This document shows positions 44,237 to 54,207 of a stretch of DNA of 64,000 nt, in pieces (the first letter of the stretch is position 1; every line of letters begins with the position of its first letter). The notes beneath the pieces are model-generated. The model was not told where the DNA came from and made no database searches. It saw only the letters and a list, made by a program, of their open reading frames with translations. Made by a program: the position numbers and the translations under genes. The stretch is from NCBI RefSeq assembly GCF_006494425.1, contig NZ_VHIV01000001.1, positions 496,001 through 560,000 on the forward strand, written 5' to 3'. Source of the stretch: Bacillus dicomae. GTDB lineage: Bacteria; Bacillota; Bacilli; Bacillales; Bacillaceae_G.

Positions 44237-45604
44237 ATGAGTGTTTCTTCTATTGTAAATAAACAAAAAGCATATTTTTATAATGGCCGTACAAGAAGTA
44301 TAGAAGTGAGAAAGAATAATTTGAAGAAGCTTTATGAAGGCATTCAGCGTTTTGAAGAAGAAATATTTCAGGCGTTGAAATTAGATTTAAATAAGTCAGT
44401 TCATGAGTCGTTTACAACGGAAGTTGGATATGTATTAAAAGAAATTTCCTTTCAATTGAAGCATATTTCATCGTGGAGTAAACCGAAGCGTGTTCGAACA
44501 GCGCTGACTCATTTTGGATCAAAGGGGAAAGTAGTACCTGAACCGTACGGTGTGACACTTATTATTGCACCGTGGAATTATCCGTTTCAATTAGCAATTG
44601 CGCCACTTGTAGGAGCGCTGGCAGCCGGAAATACAATCGTTTTAAAGCCGTCAGAGCTAACGCCAAACGTTTCTAAAGTGATTACGGGAATGTTAGAGGA
44701 ATTATTCCATGAAGAACTTGTAGCAGTAGTAGAAGGTGGCGTTGAAGAAAGTACCGCTTTGCTGAAGGAACCATTTGATTATATTTTCTTTACAGGAAGT
44801 GTGGGTGTTGGGAAAGTAGTAATGGAAGCAGCAGCAAAACAGTTGACGCCGCTTACGTTAGAACTTGGCGGGAAAAGTCCGTGTATTGTACATAAAGATG
44901 CAAAAATAGATGTAACAGCAAGACGCATTGTGTGGGGGAAGTTTTTAAATGCAGGGCAAACTTGTGTAGCACCCGATTATATGTACGTGCATGCTTCGGT
45001 GAAGGAACAGTTAATCGAGGCATTACGAAACGAAATTGCGGAGCAGTATGGTAAAGAGCCACTTCATAATGATAATTACGTACGAATTGTGAGTGAGCGT
45101 CATTTTGAACGATTATGCCGATTTTTACAAGATGGTCAGGTCGTAATTGGCGGGAACTATAAGAAGGATACATTACATATTGAACCAACAGTAGTCACGA
45201 ACATTACATGGCAAGATGCTGTTATGGAAGATGAAATTTTTGGCCCGATTTTACCAATTATAGAATACGACAATATAGAAGATGTAATTGACACCGTTCA
45301 GCAACATCCGAAACCGTTAGCGTTATATGTATTTTCTGAAGATAAAGAAGTGCAAAAGAAAGTAACGAGTAATATTTCGTATGGCGGGGGGTGTATTAAT
45401 GATGTTGTCTATCATCTAGCAACGCCATATTTACCTTTTGGGGGCGTCGGAAGTAGTGGATTAGGGAGTTATCATGGGGAAGAAAGTTTTCGGACTTTTT
45501 CACATTATAAAAGCATTTTAGCCCAATCTACGGCATTTGATATGAAAATTCGTTACTCTTCTACAAAAAGTGCTTTAAAATTCATACGAAAGTTGTTAAA
45601 ATGA
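44237..45604 (+). CDS. Aldehyde dehydrogenase (class 3, YwdH-like)
   Basis: 455 codons, ATG at 44237 behind GAGAAGGTGA. NAD(P)-dependent oxidation of aldehydes to acids. APWNYPF (111-117), FFTGSVGVGK (cofactor loop), general base Glu209 in LELGGKSP, nucleophile Cys243 in NAGQTCVAP. The 455-residue length and the basic C-terminus (IRYSSTKSALKFIRKLLK) resemble membrane-associated fatty-aldehyde dehydrogenases of the ALDH3 type. Monocistronic. Confidence 0.9.
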   Translation: MSVSSIVNKQKAYFYNGRTRSIEVRKNNLKKLYEGIQRFEEEIFQALKLDLNKSVHESFTTEVGYVLKEISFQLKHISSWSKPKRVRTALTHFGSKGKVVPEPYGVTLIIAPWNYPFQLAIAPLVGALAAGNTIVLKPSELTPNVSKVITGMLEELFHEELVAVVEGGVEESTALLKEPFDYIFFTGSVGVGKVVMEAAAKQLTPLTLELGGKSPCIVHKDAKIDVTARRIVWGKFLNAGQTCVAPDYMYVHASVKEQLIEALRNEIAEQYGKEPLHNDNYVRIVSERHFERLCRFLQDGQVVIGGNYKKDTLHIEPTVVTNITWQDAVMEDEIFGPILPIIEYDNIEDVIDTVQQHPKPLALYVFSEDKEVQKKVTSNISYGGGCINDVVYHLATPYLPFGGVGSSGLGSYHGEESFRTFSHYKSILAQSTAFDMKIRYSSTKSALKFIRKLLK

Positions 45605-45639
45605 TGATGGTGTTTATCAGTAGGCGTAGCCGTATGATA

Positions 45640-45668
45640 AAAGCCCCTTCGCAATGGAAGGGGTTTTT
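45640..45668 (+). terminator. Terminator of the aldehyde dehydrogenase gene
   Basis: AAGCCCCTTC, loop GCAATG, GAAGGGGTTTTT. Confidence 0.85.
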
Positions 45669-45842
45669 CTGTTCGACATTATGTATCATGCGAAAATGAA
45701 TCAAACATACTACATAAAGAATAGAAGAGAACGCTCGTTAAATAACCATTTTTGTTTGGATCGAAACAAAAAACAGTCTATAGAACATAAATATTTATTC
45801 ATGAATATAAAAAATTAAATTTGAGGTAGATAGGACGGGAAA

Positions 45843-46826
45843 ATGAAAAAGATTATTAAAGTTGAAGCAGTAGAAAAACATTTTGGAAATCAAGTGATTA
45901 TCCCACCGCTTTCTTTAGATATTAAAGAAGGGGAATTTTTAACGATTTTAGGGCCGAGTGGTTGCGGGAAAACGACGTTACTTCGTATGATCGCAGGATT
46001 TGAAACTCCAACTAAAGGGAATCTTTTATTAGATGATGAAAAGATTAACGATTTGCCACCATATAAGCGTCATATGAACCTAGTGTTCCAACATTATGCG
46101 CTATTCCCACATATGAATGTGGAGAAAAATATTTGTTTCGGTATGAAAATGCAGAAAGTACCGGCAGCAGAGCAGAAAGAGCGTGCTGAAGAGGCAATGC
46201 GTTTAACGCAGTTACTTGAGTTCCGTAATCGTAAACCTGCAAAGCTTTCTGGTGGACAACAGCAGCGTGTAGCAATCGCAAGAGCGATTGTAAATAACCC
46301 GCGTGTATTATTACTAGATGAGCCACTTGGGGCGTTAGACTTTAAGTTAAGAAAAGACTTGCAACGTGAATTGAAAAACTTACAACGTAATTTAGGAATT
46401 ACGTTCATATACGTAACGCACGATCAAGAAGAAGCGATGAGCATGAGTGATCGTATCGTTGTTATGAATAAAGGCCATATTGAACAAATCGGAACGCCGA
46501 AAGAAATTTATAATAAGCCGAAAACGTTGTTCGTTGCGACATTTATCGGTGAAAATAATATTGTGAAAAACGGGGAAGGCTATGTAGCAATTCGCCCTGA
46601 AAATGTAAAAGTGCGTTCGGTTGAAGAGCCGATTTTAAAAGAATACCATCTTGGCCATATTGAAGACATTGAGTTTGTTGGAAATATGGAAAAGCTTTAT
46701 GTACGTGATGAGAAAACATCAGAATTACTAATGGCATATCAAACTGCTGAAGAAGCAGCGCAGTGGAGCATTGGAGATAATGTATACGTAGGCTGGGAGC
46801 AAGAGGACGAGGTGACCTTAAATTGA
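45843..46826 (+). CDS. potA: Spermidine/putrescine ABC transporter ATP-binding protein
   Basis: 327 codons, ATG at 45843. Walker A GPSGCGKT (37-44), signature LSGGQ (135-139), Walker B LLLDE (156-160) and the switch His in YVTHDQEEA are intact. A C-terminal TOBE-like domain ([11 protein letters not shown] onward) is present but shorter than in E. coli PotA. It energises polyamine import. First gene of potABCD and overlaps potB by 4 bases. Confidence 0.92.
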   Translation: MKKIIKVEAVEKHFGNQVIIPPLSLDIKEGEFLTILGPSGCGKTTLLRMIAGFETPTKGNLLLDDEKINDLPPYKRHMNLVFQHYALFPHMNVEKNICFGMKMQKVPAAEQKERAEEAMRLTQLLEFRNRKPAKLSGGQQQRVAIARAIVNNPRVLLLDEPLGALDFKLRKDLQRELKNLQRNLGITFIYVTHDQEEAMSMSDRIVVMNKGHIEQIGTPKEIYNKPKTLFVATFIGENNIVKNGEGYVAIRPENVKVRSVEEPILKEYHLGHIEDIEFVGNMEKLYVRDEKTSELLMAYQTAEEAAQWSIGDNVYVGWEQEDEVTLN

Positions 46827-47671
46827 AAAAAGGGAAATTACTCGCACTACCTACAGTCGTATGGCTGTTAATCTTCTTCCTAATTCCCCTTCTGTTTGTA
46901 CTGGCATTTGCCTTCATGCAGCGCGGAGCATATGGGACAGTGGAAATGCAATTTACATTAGAAAACATAGCACGTGTATTTGATCCATTATATATGGGGA
47001 CGTTATGGGAAACAGTGAAAATTGCGGTTATTACCACGGTAATATGTTTACTGATTGGTTACCCATTTGCATATACAATTACAATTGTTGATCGCAAATA
47101 TCGTTCGATTCTTTTATTATTGGCAACGATCCCGTTTTGGATTAACTTCCTTGTTCGTTCATACGCATGGATTGTTATTTTACGTTCACAAGGTCTTGTA
47201 AACACATTGCTATTGAAGCTAGGTATTATTAGCGAACCTTTAAATTTACTATATAATACACCTTCTGTAATACTCGGAATGGTATATTCTTTATTACCAT
47301 TTATGATTTTACCAGTGTATGCAGCGATTGAGCAGCTTGATAAGCGTAAGCTAGAAGCAGCTTATGATTTAGGGGCAACACCAGTAAAGGCATTTTGGAA
47401 TGTTACAGTACCAATGACGATGTCAGGGATTGCTACCGGTTCTATTTTAGTGTTTGTTTCTTCTATCGGAATGTTTGTTGTATCAGACGTTATGGGTGGA
47501 TCGAAAGTAGCATTAATTGGAAACGTAATTCAAAATCAATTCTTAGGAGCGCGTGATTGGCCGTTTGGATCTGCGTTATCTATGATTGTTGTTCTATTCT
47601 CTGTTCTGTTAATTTACTTATATTATCGTGCAACGAAAGTATATAAATATGATGGGAACGGAGGGGAATAG
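46823..47671 (+). CDS. potB: Spermidine/putrescine ABC transporter permease
   Basis: 282 codons with TTG start at 46823 overlapping the potA stop. Six hydrophobic helices. The EAA loop [23 protein letters not shown], which docks on the ATPase, lies between helices 4 and 5. Order potA-potB-potC-potD with short gaps supports the assignment. TTG start and coupling may limit its level relative to PotA. Confidence 0.92.
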   Translation: MKKGKLLALPTVVWLLIFFLIPLLFVLAFAFMQRGAYGTVEMQFTLENIARVFDPLYMGTLWETVKIAVITTVICLLIGYPFAYTITIVDRKYRSILLLLATIPFWINFLVRSYAWIVILRSQGLVNTLLLKLGIISEPLNLLYNTPSVILGMVYSLLPFMILPVYAAIEQLDKRKLEAAYDLGATPVKAFWNVTVPMTMSGIATGSILVFVSSIGMFVVSDVMGGSKVALIGNVIQNQFLGARDWPFGSALSMIVVLFSVLLIYLYYRATKVYKYDGNGGE

Positions 47672-47677
47672 GCAAAG

Positions 47678-48478
47678 ATGAAGAAGTTTTTAGTTTCTTA
47701 TTCTTGGTTAATTTTATTGTTCTTGTATTTTCCAATGATGGTTTTAATGGTGTATTCCTTCAATGATTCTCGCATTAATGCAGAATGGGAAGGATTCACA
47801 TTCCATTGGTATACAGATTTATTTCAAAAACAAGATGTTATTGATGCGTTTGTAAATAGTATGACGATTGCGGTCGTAACGACGATTGTAACGACTGTTC
47901 TTGGTGTGATTTTCGCGATTGCATTACATCGTTATAAATATCGTTATGAAGGTGCTATTAATGGTCTTGTGTATTTACCAATTCTAATTCCTGATATTTT
48001 AATGGGATTATCTTTACTTATTTTATTTAGTCAATTAGGTATGGAACTTGGTAAAACAACAATTATTATTGCACACATTACATTTAGTATTTCATTTGTT
48101 GTCGTTATTTTAGCAGCACGCCTTTCTGGTATGGGGCGTGATTTAGAAGAGGCTGCGAATGATCTAGGAGCAACGCCGTGGCAAACGTTTCGTTATGTAA
48201 CGTTCCCAGCAATTGCACCAGGAGTTATTTCAGCCGCATTATTAACATTCACATTATCAATTGATGATTTTGTAATTAGTTTCTTCGTATCAGGACCAGG
48301 ATCAACAACATTGCCATTATACATTTACAGTATGGTTAAGCGCGGAGTATCACCAGAAATTAATGCACTTTCTACAATTTTAATTGTGGCTATCGTAGGA
48401 TTAATGGTTCTATCTGAAATCTTCCGTAACAAAGGTGCAGATGGTGAAGAAAACTCTGGAGGACACCTTCCTTTATAA
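47678..48478 (+). CDS. potC: Spermidine/putrescine ABC transporter permease
   Basis: 266 codons, ATG at 47678, six bases after potB. Six hydrophobic helices and the EAA loop LEEAANDLGATPWQTFRYVTFPA. The opening SYSWLILLFLYFPMMVLMVYSFN is typical of PotC. It forms the heterodimeric channel with PotB. The tail GADGEENSGGHLPL is polar and cytoplasmic. Confidence 0.92.
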   Translation: MKKFLVSYSWLILLFLYFPMMVLMVYSFNDSRINAEWEGFTFHWYTDLFQKQDVIDAFVNSMTIAVVTTIVTTVLGVIFAIALHRYKYRYEGAINGLVYLPILIPDILMGLSLLILFSQLGMELGKTTIIIAHITFSISFVVVILAARLSGMGRDLEEAANDLGATPWQTFRYVTFPAIAPGVISAALLTFTLSIDDFVISFFVSGPGSTTLPLYIYSMVKRGVSPEINALSTILIVAIVGLMVLSEIFRNKGADGEENSGGHLPL

Positions 48479-48516
48479 TACGAACGATATAGAAAGTACG
48501 AGGGGGTAATAAATCG

Positions 48517-49566
48517 ATGAAATTAATGAAAAGATTAGCTGGCGCAGCAATTAGCTTTAGCCTTGTTGCTGGTGTACTTGCTGGTTGTGGTGAGAAGAAA
48601 GAAGAGTTAAACATTTACAGCTGGGCTGACAATTTTGATGAGCAAGTGCTAAGAGATTTTGAAAAGAAATATAACGTGAAAGTTAACTATGATAAGTACG
48701 CAAGTAATGAAGAAATGCTTGCGAAATTACAAGCAGGTGGCGCGAAGTATGATTTAATTCAGCCGTCTGATTACATGGTTAAAACAATGGCGAAAATGGA
48801 TTTATTAGCGCCGTTAGATAAAAAGAATATCCCGAATATCGAAAATATGGTTTCTAATTTCAAAACACCTGCGTTTGATCCAGAGAATAAATATTCTTTA
48901 GTATATACTTGGGGTGTAACTGGAATTGCATACAATAAAAAGTATGTGAAGGAAGCACCTACAAGCTGGGCTGACCTATGGAACGAGAAATATAAAGGGC
49001 ATGTAACTTTATTAAATGATTCTCGTGAAGTGTTAGGAATGGGTCTTAAGAAGCATGGGTTCTCAAACAGCACGAAAGACGATGCACAGTTAAAGACAGC
49101 AGCAGATGATATCAAGAAACTGCTTCCAAATTTATTAGCATTTGATACAGATAACATTAAACAAAAATTCATTACAGAAGATGCTTGGATCGGAACAGTT
49201 TGGTCTGGAGATGCAGCGTTTATCGCAAAAGATAATAAAGATGTAGAATACGTTGTACCAAAAGAAGGCGGCACAATTTGGGCTGACACGTTAGCGATTC
49301 CAAAAGGTGCAAAACATAAAGAGCTTGCAGAGAAGTTTATGAATTACTTACTAGATGAGAAAGTAAGTGTGAAAAACTACGAGTCAATTGGATACAGTAA
49401 TCCTAATGAAAAAGCTCATCCTCTTCATAGTAAAGAATATCGTGATAACCATATGATCTTCTTAACGAAAGAAGAATTAGATCGTACAGAATGGCTTGTT
49501 GATGTAGACGATAAGTTAAAAGACTATGATCGTTACTGGACAGAGTTAAAAACAAAAGGTAAATAA
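48517..49566 (+). CDS. potD: Spermidine/putrescine-binding lipoprotein
   Basis: 349 codons, ATG at 48517 behind CGAGGGGG. The lipoprotein signal ends in the lipobox LAGC, so the mature protein starts at Cys24 and is held at the outer membrane face. LNIYSWADNFDEQVLRDFEKKYNVKV is the PotD/PotF start, and YDLIQPSDYMV, YTWGVTGIAYN and AWIGTVWSGDAAF line the substrate cleft. Last gene of the operon. Confidence 0.93.
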   Translation: MKLMKRLAGAAISFSLVAGVLAGCGEKKEELNIYSWADNFDEQVLRDFEKKYNVKVNYDKYASNEEMLAKLQAGGAKYDLIQPSDYMVKTMAKMDLLAPLDKKNIPNIENMVSNFKTPAFDPENKYSLVYTWGVTGIAYNKKYVKEAPTSWADLWNEKYKGHVTLLNDSREVLGMGLKKHGFSNSTKDDAQLKTAADDIKKLLPNLLAFDTDNIKQKFITEDAWIGTVWSGDAAFIAKDNKDVEYVVPKEGGTIWADTLAIPKGAKHKELAEKFMNYLLDEKVSVKNYESIGYSNPNEKAHPLHSKEYRDNHMIFLTKEELDRTEWLVDVDDKLKDYDRYWTELKTKGK

Positions 49567-49572
49567 GTAAGG

Positions 49573-49607
49573 AAATGCGGTTTCTAAAGTAGAAATCGCA
49601 TTTTTTC
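49573..49607 (+). terminator. Terminator of potABCD
   Basis: ATGCG-TTTCT and AGAAA-CGCAT arms with one unpaired base each side, then T run. Confidence 0.8.
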
Positions 49608-49625
49608 ATAGTAGGAGGAAATCGT

Positions 49626-50273
49626 TTGAAAAAGAAGTTACATCAATATGAGGTAGTATGTATCGTTTTATTACTTGCTGTATTTGGTATTGTTGCTTGG
49701 CGAGTACATGTTGGTGGCGTTACATTGATGGATACATATGTCCGGGGATTAGTAAAAGGATTACAAACAGAAGGTTCGCTTACATTTTTCTCACACTATA
49801 CAAAATTAGGGTCTGCCATTGGGATCGTAACTACGCTTGTTATAAGTTTACTTATTTTTTGGAGAAAACGTTACTATGCTGCGATGATCGTATATCCAAT
49901 GGGCATTTTAATAACGCATCTTGTGAACAAAGGGATAAAAGAAGTTGTAAAAAGAGAGCGTCCGTCGTTAAATGAGGCGTTGGATGCACTTGGATATAGT
50001 TTCCCTAGTGGGCATGCAATGTTATCTATTATGACATTCGGATTTCTTGCTTATATCATTGCAGCAAATTTGAAGAGTGTGACCGGAAAATATGTGATAA
50101 CGATTTTGATGGGAATAGTAATCGTATCGATTGGATTAAGTAGAGTTATTTTAAATGTACATTATCCAACTGATATTTTAGCAGGGTATTGCGTAGGTGG
50201 TATTTTGTTAACTATGGCGATTTATTGTCATCGTTTACTTACCGAGAGATTGGGGCTTAATAAAGAAAGATAA
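49626..50273 (+). CDS. PAP2-family membrane phosphatase
   Basis: 215 codons, TTG start at 49626 behind AGTAGGAGG. Six hydrophobic helices. The three acid-phosphatase motifs are complete: KEVVKRERP, then YSFPSGHA, then SRVILNVHYPTDILAG. Likely substrates are undecaprenyl pyrophosphate or phosphatidylglycerol phosphate at the outer membrane face, by family; this gene is not distinguished as UppP-type BcrC. Monocistronic. Confidence 0.87.
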   Translation: MKKKLHQYEVVCIVLLLAVFGIVAWRVHVGGVTLMDTYVRGLVKGLQTEGSLTFFSHYTKLGSAIGIVTTLVISLLIFWRKRYYAAMIVYPMGILITHLVNKGIKEVVKRERPSLNEALDALGYSFPSGHAMLSIMTFGFLAYIIAANLKSVTGKYVITILMGIVIVSIGLSRVILNVHYPTDILAGYCVGGILLTMAIYCHRLLTERLGLNKER

Positions 50274-50321
50274 AAAAACGTCTGGAAAAACTATCATTAT
50301 AGTGATTCCAGACGTTTTTTG
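50273..50321 (+). terminator. Terminator of the PAP2 gene
   Basis: AAAAAACGTCTGGAA and TTCCAGACGTTTTTT arms. Confidence 0.88.
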
Positions 50322-50383
50322 TTTGTACGAAGATGTGATACAGTATAAATGACAATTGAATTATGTAAAGTAGGTGGAAATGT

Positions 50384-52576
50384 GTGAAAACAAATGTACA
50401 TAAAGTAGATAAGTGGGGAAAGTTAGGAGCTTTTTTGTATCAGTTTCGTTATACAGTAATTGTAGCGTTAGTTTTACTTGCGGTAGCACTTGGGATTTTT
50501 GCTCCAAAGTTACCAGGAATATTAGGTGGTGATGGTTTCCAAACAGAAGGAGACTATCAAAAAACAAAAGAAATTTTAGATAAAGATTTTCAGAGGTCCC
50601 AAGATACGCTCCTACTCGTTTTTGAAAAAAATAAGGGTGTTTCACATGAAGAATTTCAAAAGCAAGTAGAGGGAATTGTAAAAAATGTACAAGAGAAAGA
50701 GACATATGAATCTTTCCATCACCCAATGCAAAATAAAGAAATGTTACAAGATGATATCGGCTATGCGACAATTTTATTTTCCGGGAAAACAAATAAGGAA
50801 CGAATGGAAAAGACATTAAGATTTGCTGATAAAATTGAAAAGGAAAGTAATAAAGCATTAAAAGTAACACCTACAGGGTTTCCGAAAATTAATAAAGAAA
50901 TTAATGAAAGAACGCAAAATGATTTAAAAGTAGCAGAGATGATTGGGTTACCAATTGCATTCCTCGTATTACTATTTTCATTCGGTAGCCTTTTGGCATC
51001 TATTTTACCAATTGTAAATGGGGCACTTAGTGTTATTAGTACGATGGGAATATTATACTTTATAGGTAGCGATAAGGAACTATCTATCTTTGTGTTAAAT
51101 GTTGCACCGATGATTGGACTTGCACTATCTATTGATTTTGCACTATTATTTGTAAATCGATTTCGAGAGGAAGTTGCAAAGCGAACGGTAAAAGAAGCGA
51201 TAGCAATTACATATCAGACAGCAGGGCGGGCAATCGTATTTTCAGGATTATGTGTATTCGTTGGATTATCCGGTTTGTTTTTCTTTAAGATTGATTATAT
51301 TCAGTCTGTCGCAATTAGCGGAATGATTGTTGTGATCATGAGTATTTTATTCTCACTCACACTTCTTCCAGCGCTATTATCACTAATTGGTAAACGAATA
51401 TTAAAAAAGAATCAAGTAGCACATACGCCGGCAAAGGCATGGCGTACATTTGCACAATTTGTAATGAAACATCCAATCGCGATGATTATTGTTGTTACAA
51501 CATTTATTGTTATTTGCCTATTACCATTACGTACAGCTAATTTGCAGTTCCCTGATGTGGAAGCTTTACCTAAACAAAGTGATACAAGAATTGCATATGA
51601 AAAGTACGAAGAGGCATTTAATGAAACTGCAAAAACAAATGCTGATGTTACATTGGTGTTAGAGACGAAAAAGGATATGAAAGAAAAAGAAAGTTTACAA
51701 AAGGTAGAAGAAATCGTTAAAAAGTTAAAAGATGATAAGACAGTATATGAAGTAAGAAGCATATACGACGGGTTAACTGGTATGAAAGCAGATCAAGTTG
51801 CCGGGATAATAGAGTCGTCAGAGGCAGCGAAGCTAGCCCCTGTGTTTGAAGCATATACGAAAGGTAATAAGACGACGATAGAAATCTTTTTGAAAACAAA
51901 ACCACGTACTGAAACTGCTAAACAGTGGGTTCGTGATTTTAAACGAAATTATAAAGAAACGAATGTTACGTATTATCTAGGCGGAATGACGACGTTCCAA
52001 CAAGAGTTAGAAGATGAAATTAAAGATAAAGTGGCAATTGGTATGTCTGTTATATTTGGATCGACCTTTATTATATTATTATTTGCATTCCGATCTATAC
52101 TCATTCCGATTAAGGCGATTATTATGAATATACTTAGTTTAAGCGCAACAATTGGAATTGTTGTTTGGTTGTTTGAAGGTGGGCATTTTGGCTTAGAAGC
52201 AAGTCCGGTTCTATTTGTCTTACCAATCTTCATTTTCGGCCTCGTCTTTGGGCTTAGTATGGATTATGAAGTCTTTCTTATTTCTCGTATTCATGAACTG
52301 TATGAAGAAACAAGAGATAACGATCAAGCGACGTTAGAAGGACTTGTGTCAACAAGTAGAATCATTACGTCCGCTGCTTTAATTATGATTGTTGTTACTG
52401 GTGCATTCGCTTTTACTGATATTTTACCAGTACGGCAAATGGGGCTTGGCGTTGCATTAGCGATATTCCTTGATGCAACAATTATTCGTCTTATGCTTGT
52501 ACCAAGTTTAATGAAATTGTTTGGAGACTGGAACTGGTGGTTACCATTTCGAAAGAAAAGAGAAAAATCATCGTAA
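50384..52576 (+). CDS. MMPL-family exporter (RND superfamily)
   Basis: 730 codons, GTG start at 50384 behind AGGTGG. Twelve hydrophobic helices in the RND 1+5+1+5 order: helix 1 about 20-40, an outer loop to about 190, five helices to 330, helix 7 about 365, a second outer loop and five last helices. The proton-relay region MIGLALSIDFALLFVNRFREE and its repeat FGLSMDYEVFLISRIHELYEE carry the membrane Asp residues of MMPL proteins (SIDFALL, SMDYEVFL). Probable exporter of lipids or amphiphilic compounds; substrate unknown. Monocistronic, without a nearby TetR regulator. Confidence 0.88.
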   Translation: MKTNVHKVDKWGKLGAFLYQFRYTVIVALVLLAVALGIFAPKLPGILGGDGFQTEGDYQKTKEILDKDFQRSQDTLLLVFEKNKGVSHEEFQKQVEGIVKNVQEKETYESFHHPMQNKEMLQDDIGYATILFSGKTNKERMEKTLRFADKIEKESNKALKVTPTGFPKINKEINERTQNDLKVAEMIGLPIAFLVLLFSFGSLLASILPIVNGALSVISTMGILYFIGSDKELSIFVLNVAPMIGLALSIDFALLFVNRFREEVAKRTVKEAIAITYQTAGRAIVFSGLCVFVGLSGLFFFKIDYIQSVAISGMIVVIMSILFSLTLLPALLSLIGKRILKKNQVAHTPAKAWRTFAQFVMKHPIAMIIVVTTFIVICLLPLRTANLQFPDVEALPKQSDTRIAYEKYEEAFNETAKTNADVTLVLETKKDMKEKESLQKVEEIVKKLKDDKTVYEVRSIYDGLTGMKADQVAGIIESSEAAKLAPVFEAYTKGNKTTIEIFLKTKPRTETAKQWVRDFKRNYKETNVTYYLGGMTTFQQELEDEIKDKVAIGMSVIFGSTFIILLFAFRSILIPIKAIIMNILSLSATIGIVVWLFEGGHFGLEASPVLFVLPIFIFGLVFGLSMDYEVFLISRIHELYEETRDNDQATLEGLVSTSRIITSAALIMIVVTGAFAFTDILPVRQMGLGVALAIFLDATIIRLMLVPSLMKLFGDWNWWLPFRKKREKSS

Positions 52577-52606
52577 AAAATACTCATCTATAAGATGAGT
52601 ATTTTT
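52576..52606 (+). terminator. Terminator of the MMPL gene
   Basis: AAATACTCATCT and AGATGAGTATTT arms with loop ATA, then T run. Confidence 0.85.
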
Positions 52607-52677
52607 TTATGAATAGCAAGACCTACATTTTGCAAATAGTATGTGATAAGAACATTACATATAAGTAGGTGAAGGCA

Positions 52678-53094
52678 ATGTTTCGTTATTTTAAGTTTAA
52701 GCTAAATGATACAGTACAGTTTGCAGAAAACGATGGGCATATGTATCGCATTGTCGGTTATCGGTTAGAAAAAGGATTTTATCCAAAAGATGAATGGACT
52801 CATATCATTTATGAATTGCTTAGGGATTTTGATGGGTATACGATGGATGCGGAAGAAGAGGAGCTTGTAAAGGTCATTCAAGTAGAGGATGAGTATTACA
52901 AAATACAAGAAGTATCGGGCTATCGTTATCCAGTAAAAATGAAACAAAAACAACAAGTGATGAAAGTAGAAAAGATGGATGATTTGTTAGATACGTATAA
53001 TGATTATAAAAGATTGGCGGATTTCTTTAAAGATTTATCGTATGAACAAAAAGCGGAAGAAGTATTGCAGGAAATGAAAAGACGTAGGGCATGA
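52678..53094 (+). CDS. Conserved small soluble protein of unknown function
   Basis: 138 codons from ATG 52678 behind AGGTGAAGG; GTG 52669 lies within that site. The first 100 residues are strand rich (FKFKLNDTVQFAENDGHMYRIVGYRLEKGFYPK, then WTHIIYELLRDFDGY and VKVIQVEDEYY), suggesting an SH3- or KOW-like barrel. The last 40 form a charged helix pair (LLDTYNDYKRLADFFKDLSY). I recognise no named family. Ends at a terminator, monocistronic. Confidence 0.6.
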   Translation: MFRYFKFKLNDTVQFAENDGHMYRIVGYRLEKGFYPKDEWTHIIYELLRDFDGYTMDAEEEELVKVIQVEDEYYKIQEVSGYRYPVKMKQKQQVMKVEKMDDLLDTYNDYKRLADFFKDLSYEQKAEEVLQEMKRRRA

Positions 53095-53127
53095 GGGGCA
53101 GTCTACTATAAGACTGTCCTCTATTTT
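53093..53127 (+). terminator. Terminator
   Basis: GAGG-GGCAGTCT and AGACTGTCCTC arms around ACTATA, then a T-rich tail; overlaps the stop codon. Confidence 0.75.
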
Positions 53128-53192
53128 TGACCGTGCATCAAATTGTATTTTCCGTTACAATGAGAGAATCAATAGAAATAAGGTGATACAGT

Positions 53193-54116
53193 ATGGAAAC
53201 GAAGAAAAAGGGCGAATGGTGCGAAATTACTGTTCCAGCGAAATGGAATGGTATAAGTATTGATTCGTTATTAAAAATAGAATGGGAAATACCGAAAAAG
53301 TTGTTACATCAGCTTCGTATGGAAAAAGGTGTTACCGTTAACGGGGAACAGAGAAGATGGAATGAGCTTTTAAAAGAAGGCGATAAGTTACAAGTTCATA
53401 TGTTTATGGAGGAAGAATACGGTGTAGAGCCTGAATATGGTGAATTAGATGTAGCATATGAAGACGATCACGTACTCATTGTAAATAAACCAGAGCAAAT
53501 GGACACACACCCTGCTGAAAAAGGTGGAACCGGGACGCTTGCAAATTTTGTTGCCTTTCATTATCAAATGCAAGGTTTAGAGACGAAGGTTCGTCATATT
53601 CATCGGTTAGACAAAGATACGACAGGTGGTGTCGTATTTGCTAAGCATAGAATTGCTGGTGCAATTATGGATCGTTTATTAATGGAACGAAAAATTAAAA
53701 GAACATATGCGGCTCTTGTAGAAGGCAAAGTGAAAAAAAAGCAAGGAACAATTGACGCGGCTATCGGAAGAGATCGCCATCATGCGACGAGACGACGTGT
53801 TTCTCCAAAGGGAGACCAAGCTATAACATACTATAAAGTAGAGAAGTATTTTAAAAATCAAAGTGTTACGCTCGTAACGTTACAATTAGAAACTGGTAGA
53901 ACACATCAAATTCGTGTTCATATGAGCTATAATGGTAATCCATTAGTTGGAGATGTATTATATGGTGGACAAACGAAATATATGTCTAGGCAAGCGTTAC
54001 ATGCGATGAAGATAAACTTTTTACATCCAATTACGAAAGAAGAGATTGAAGTTGATGTACCATTTCCTACAAAATTAAATGATACAATGAAAGAATTTCA
54101 AAGAGTGAATGCGTAA
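53193..54116 (+). CDS. RluA-family pseudouridine synthase
   Basis: 307 codons, ATG at 53193 behind AAGGTGATA. Isomerises uridine in rRNA or tRNA. The first 75 residues resemble an S4 domain (SIDSLLKIEWEIPKKLLHQLRMEKGVTVNG). The catalytic domain shows LIVNKPEQMDTHP, the active-site Asp140 in HRLDKDTTGG, and LETGRTHQIRVHMSYNGNPLVGD. Which position and RNA it modifies (RluD-, YhcT- or YjbO-type) cannot be fixed. Monocistronic. Confidence 0.9.
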   Translation: METKKKGEWCEITVPAKWNGISIDSLLKIEWEIPKKLLHQLRMEKGVTVNGEQRRWNELLKEGDKLQVHMFMEEEYGVEPEYGELDVAYEDDHVLIVNKPEQMDTHPAEKGGTGTLANFVAFHYQMQGLETKVRHIHRLDKDTTGGVVFAKHRIAGAIMDRLLMERKIKRTYAALVEGKVKKKQGTIDAAIGRDRHHATRRRVSPKGDQAITYYKVEKYFKNQSVTLVTLQLETGRTHQIRVHMSYNGNPLVGDVLYGGQTKYMSRQALHAMKINFLHPITKEEIEVDVPFPTKLNDTMKEFQRVNA

Positions 54117-54207
54117 AGTATAAGTTTAAATTTGAGAAAAGTAGATTTTTGCAGGAATTTCTCTAAAAGAAGCGAAGCCGTTAAGAGAAAAGAGAGGTGA
54201 GAATCAC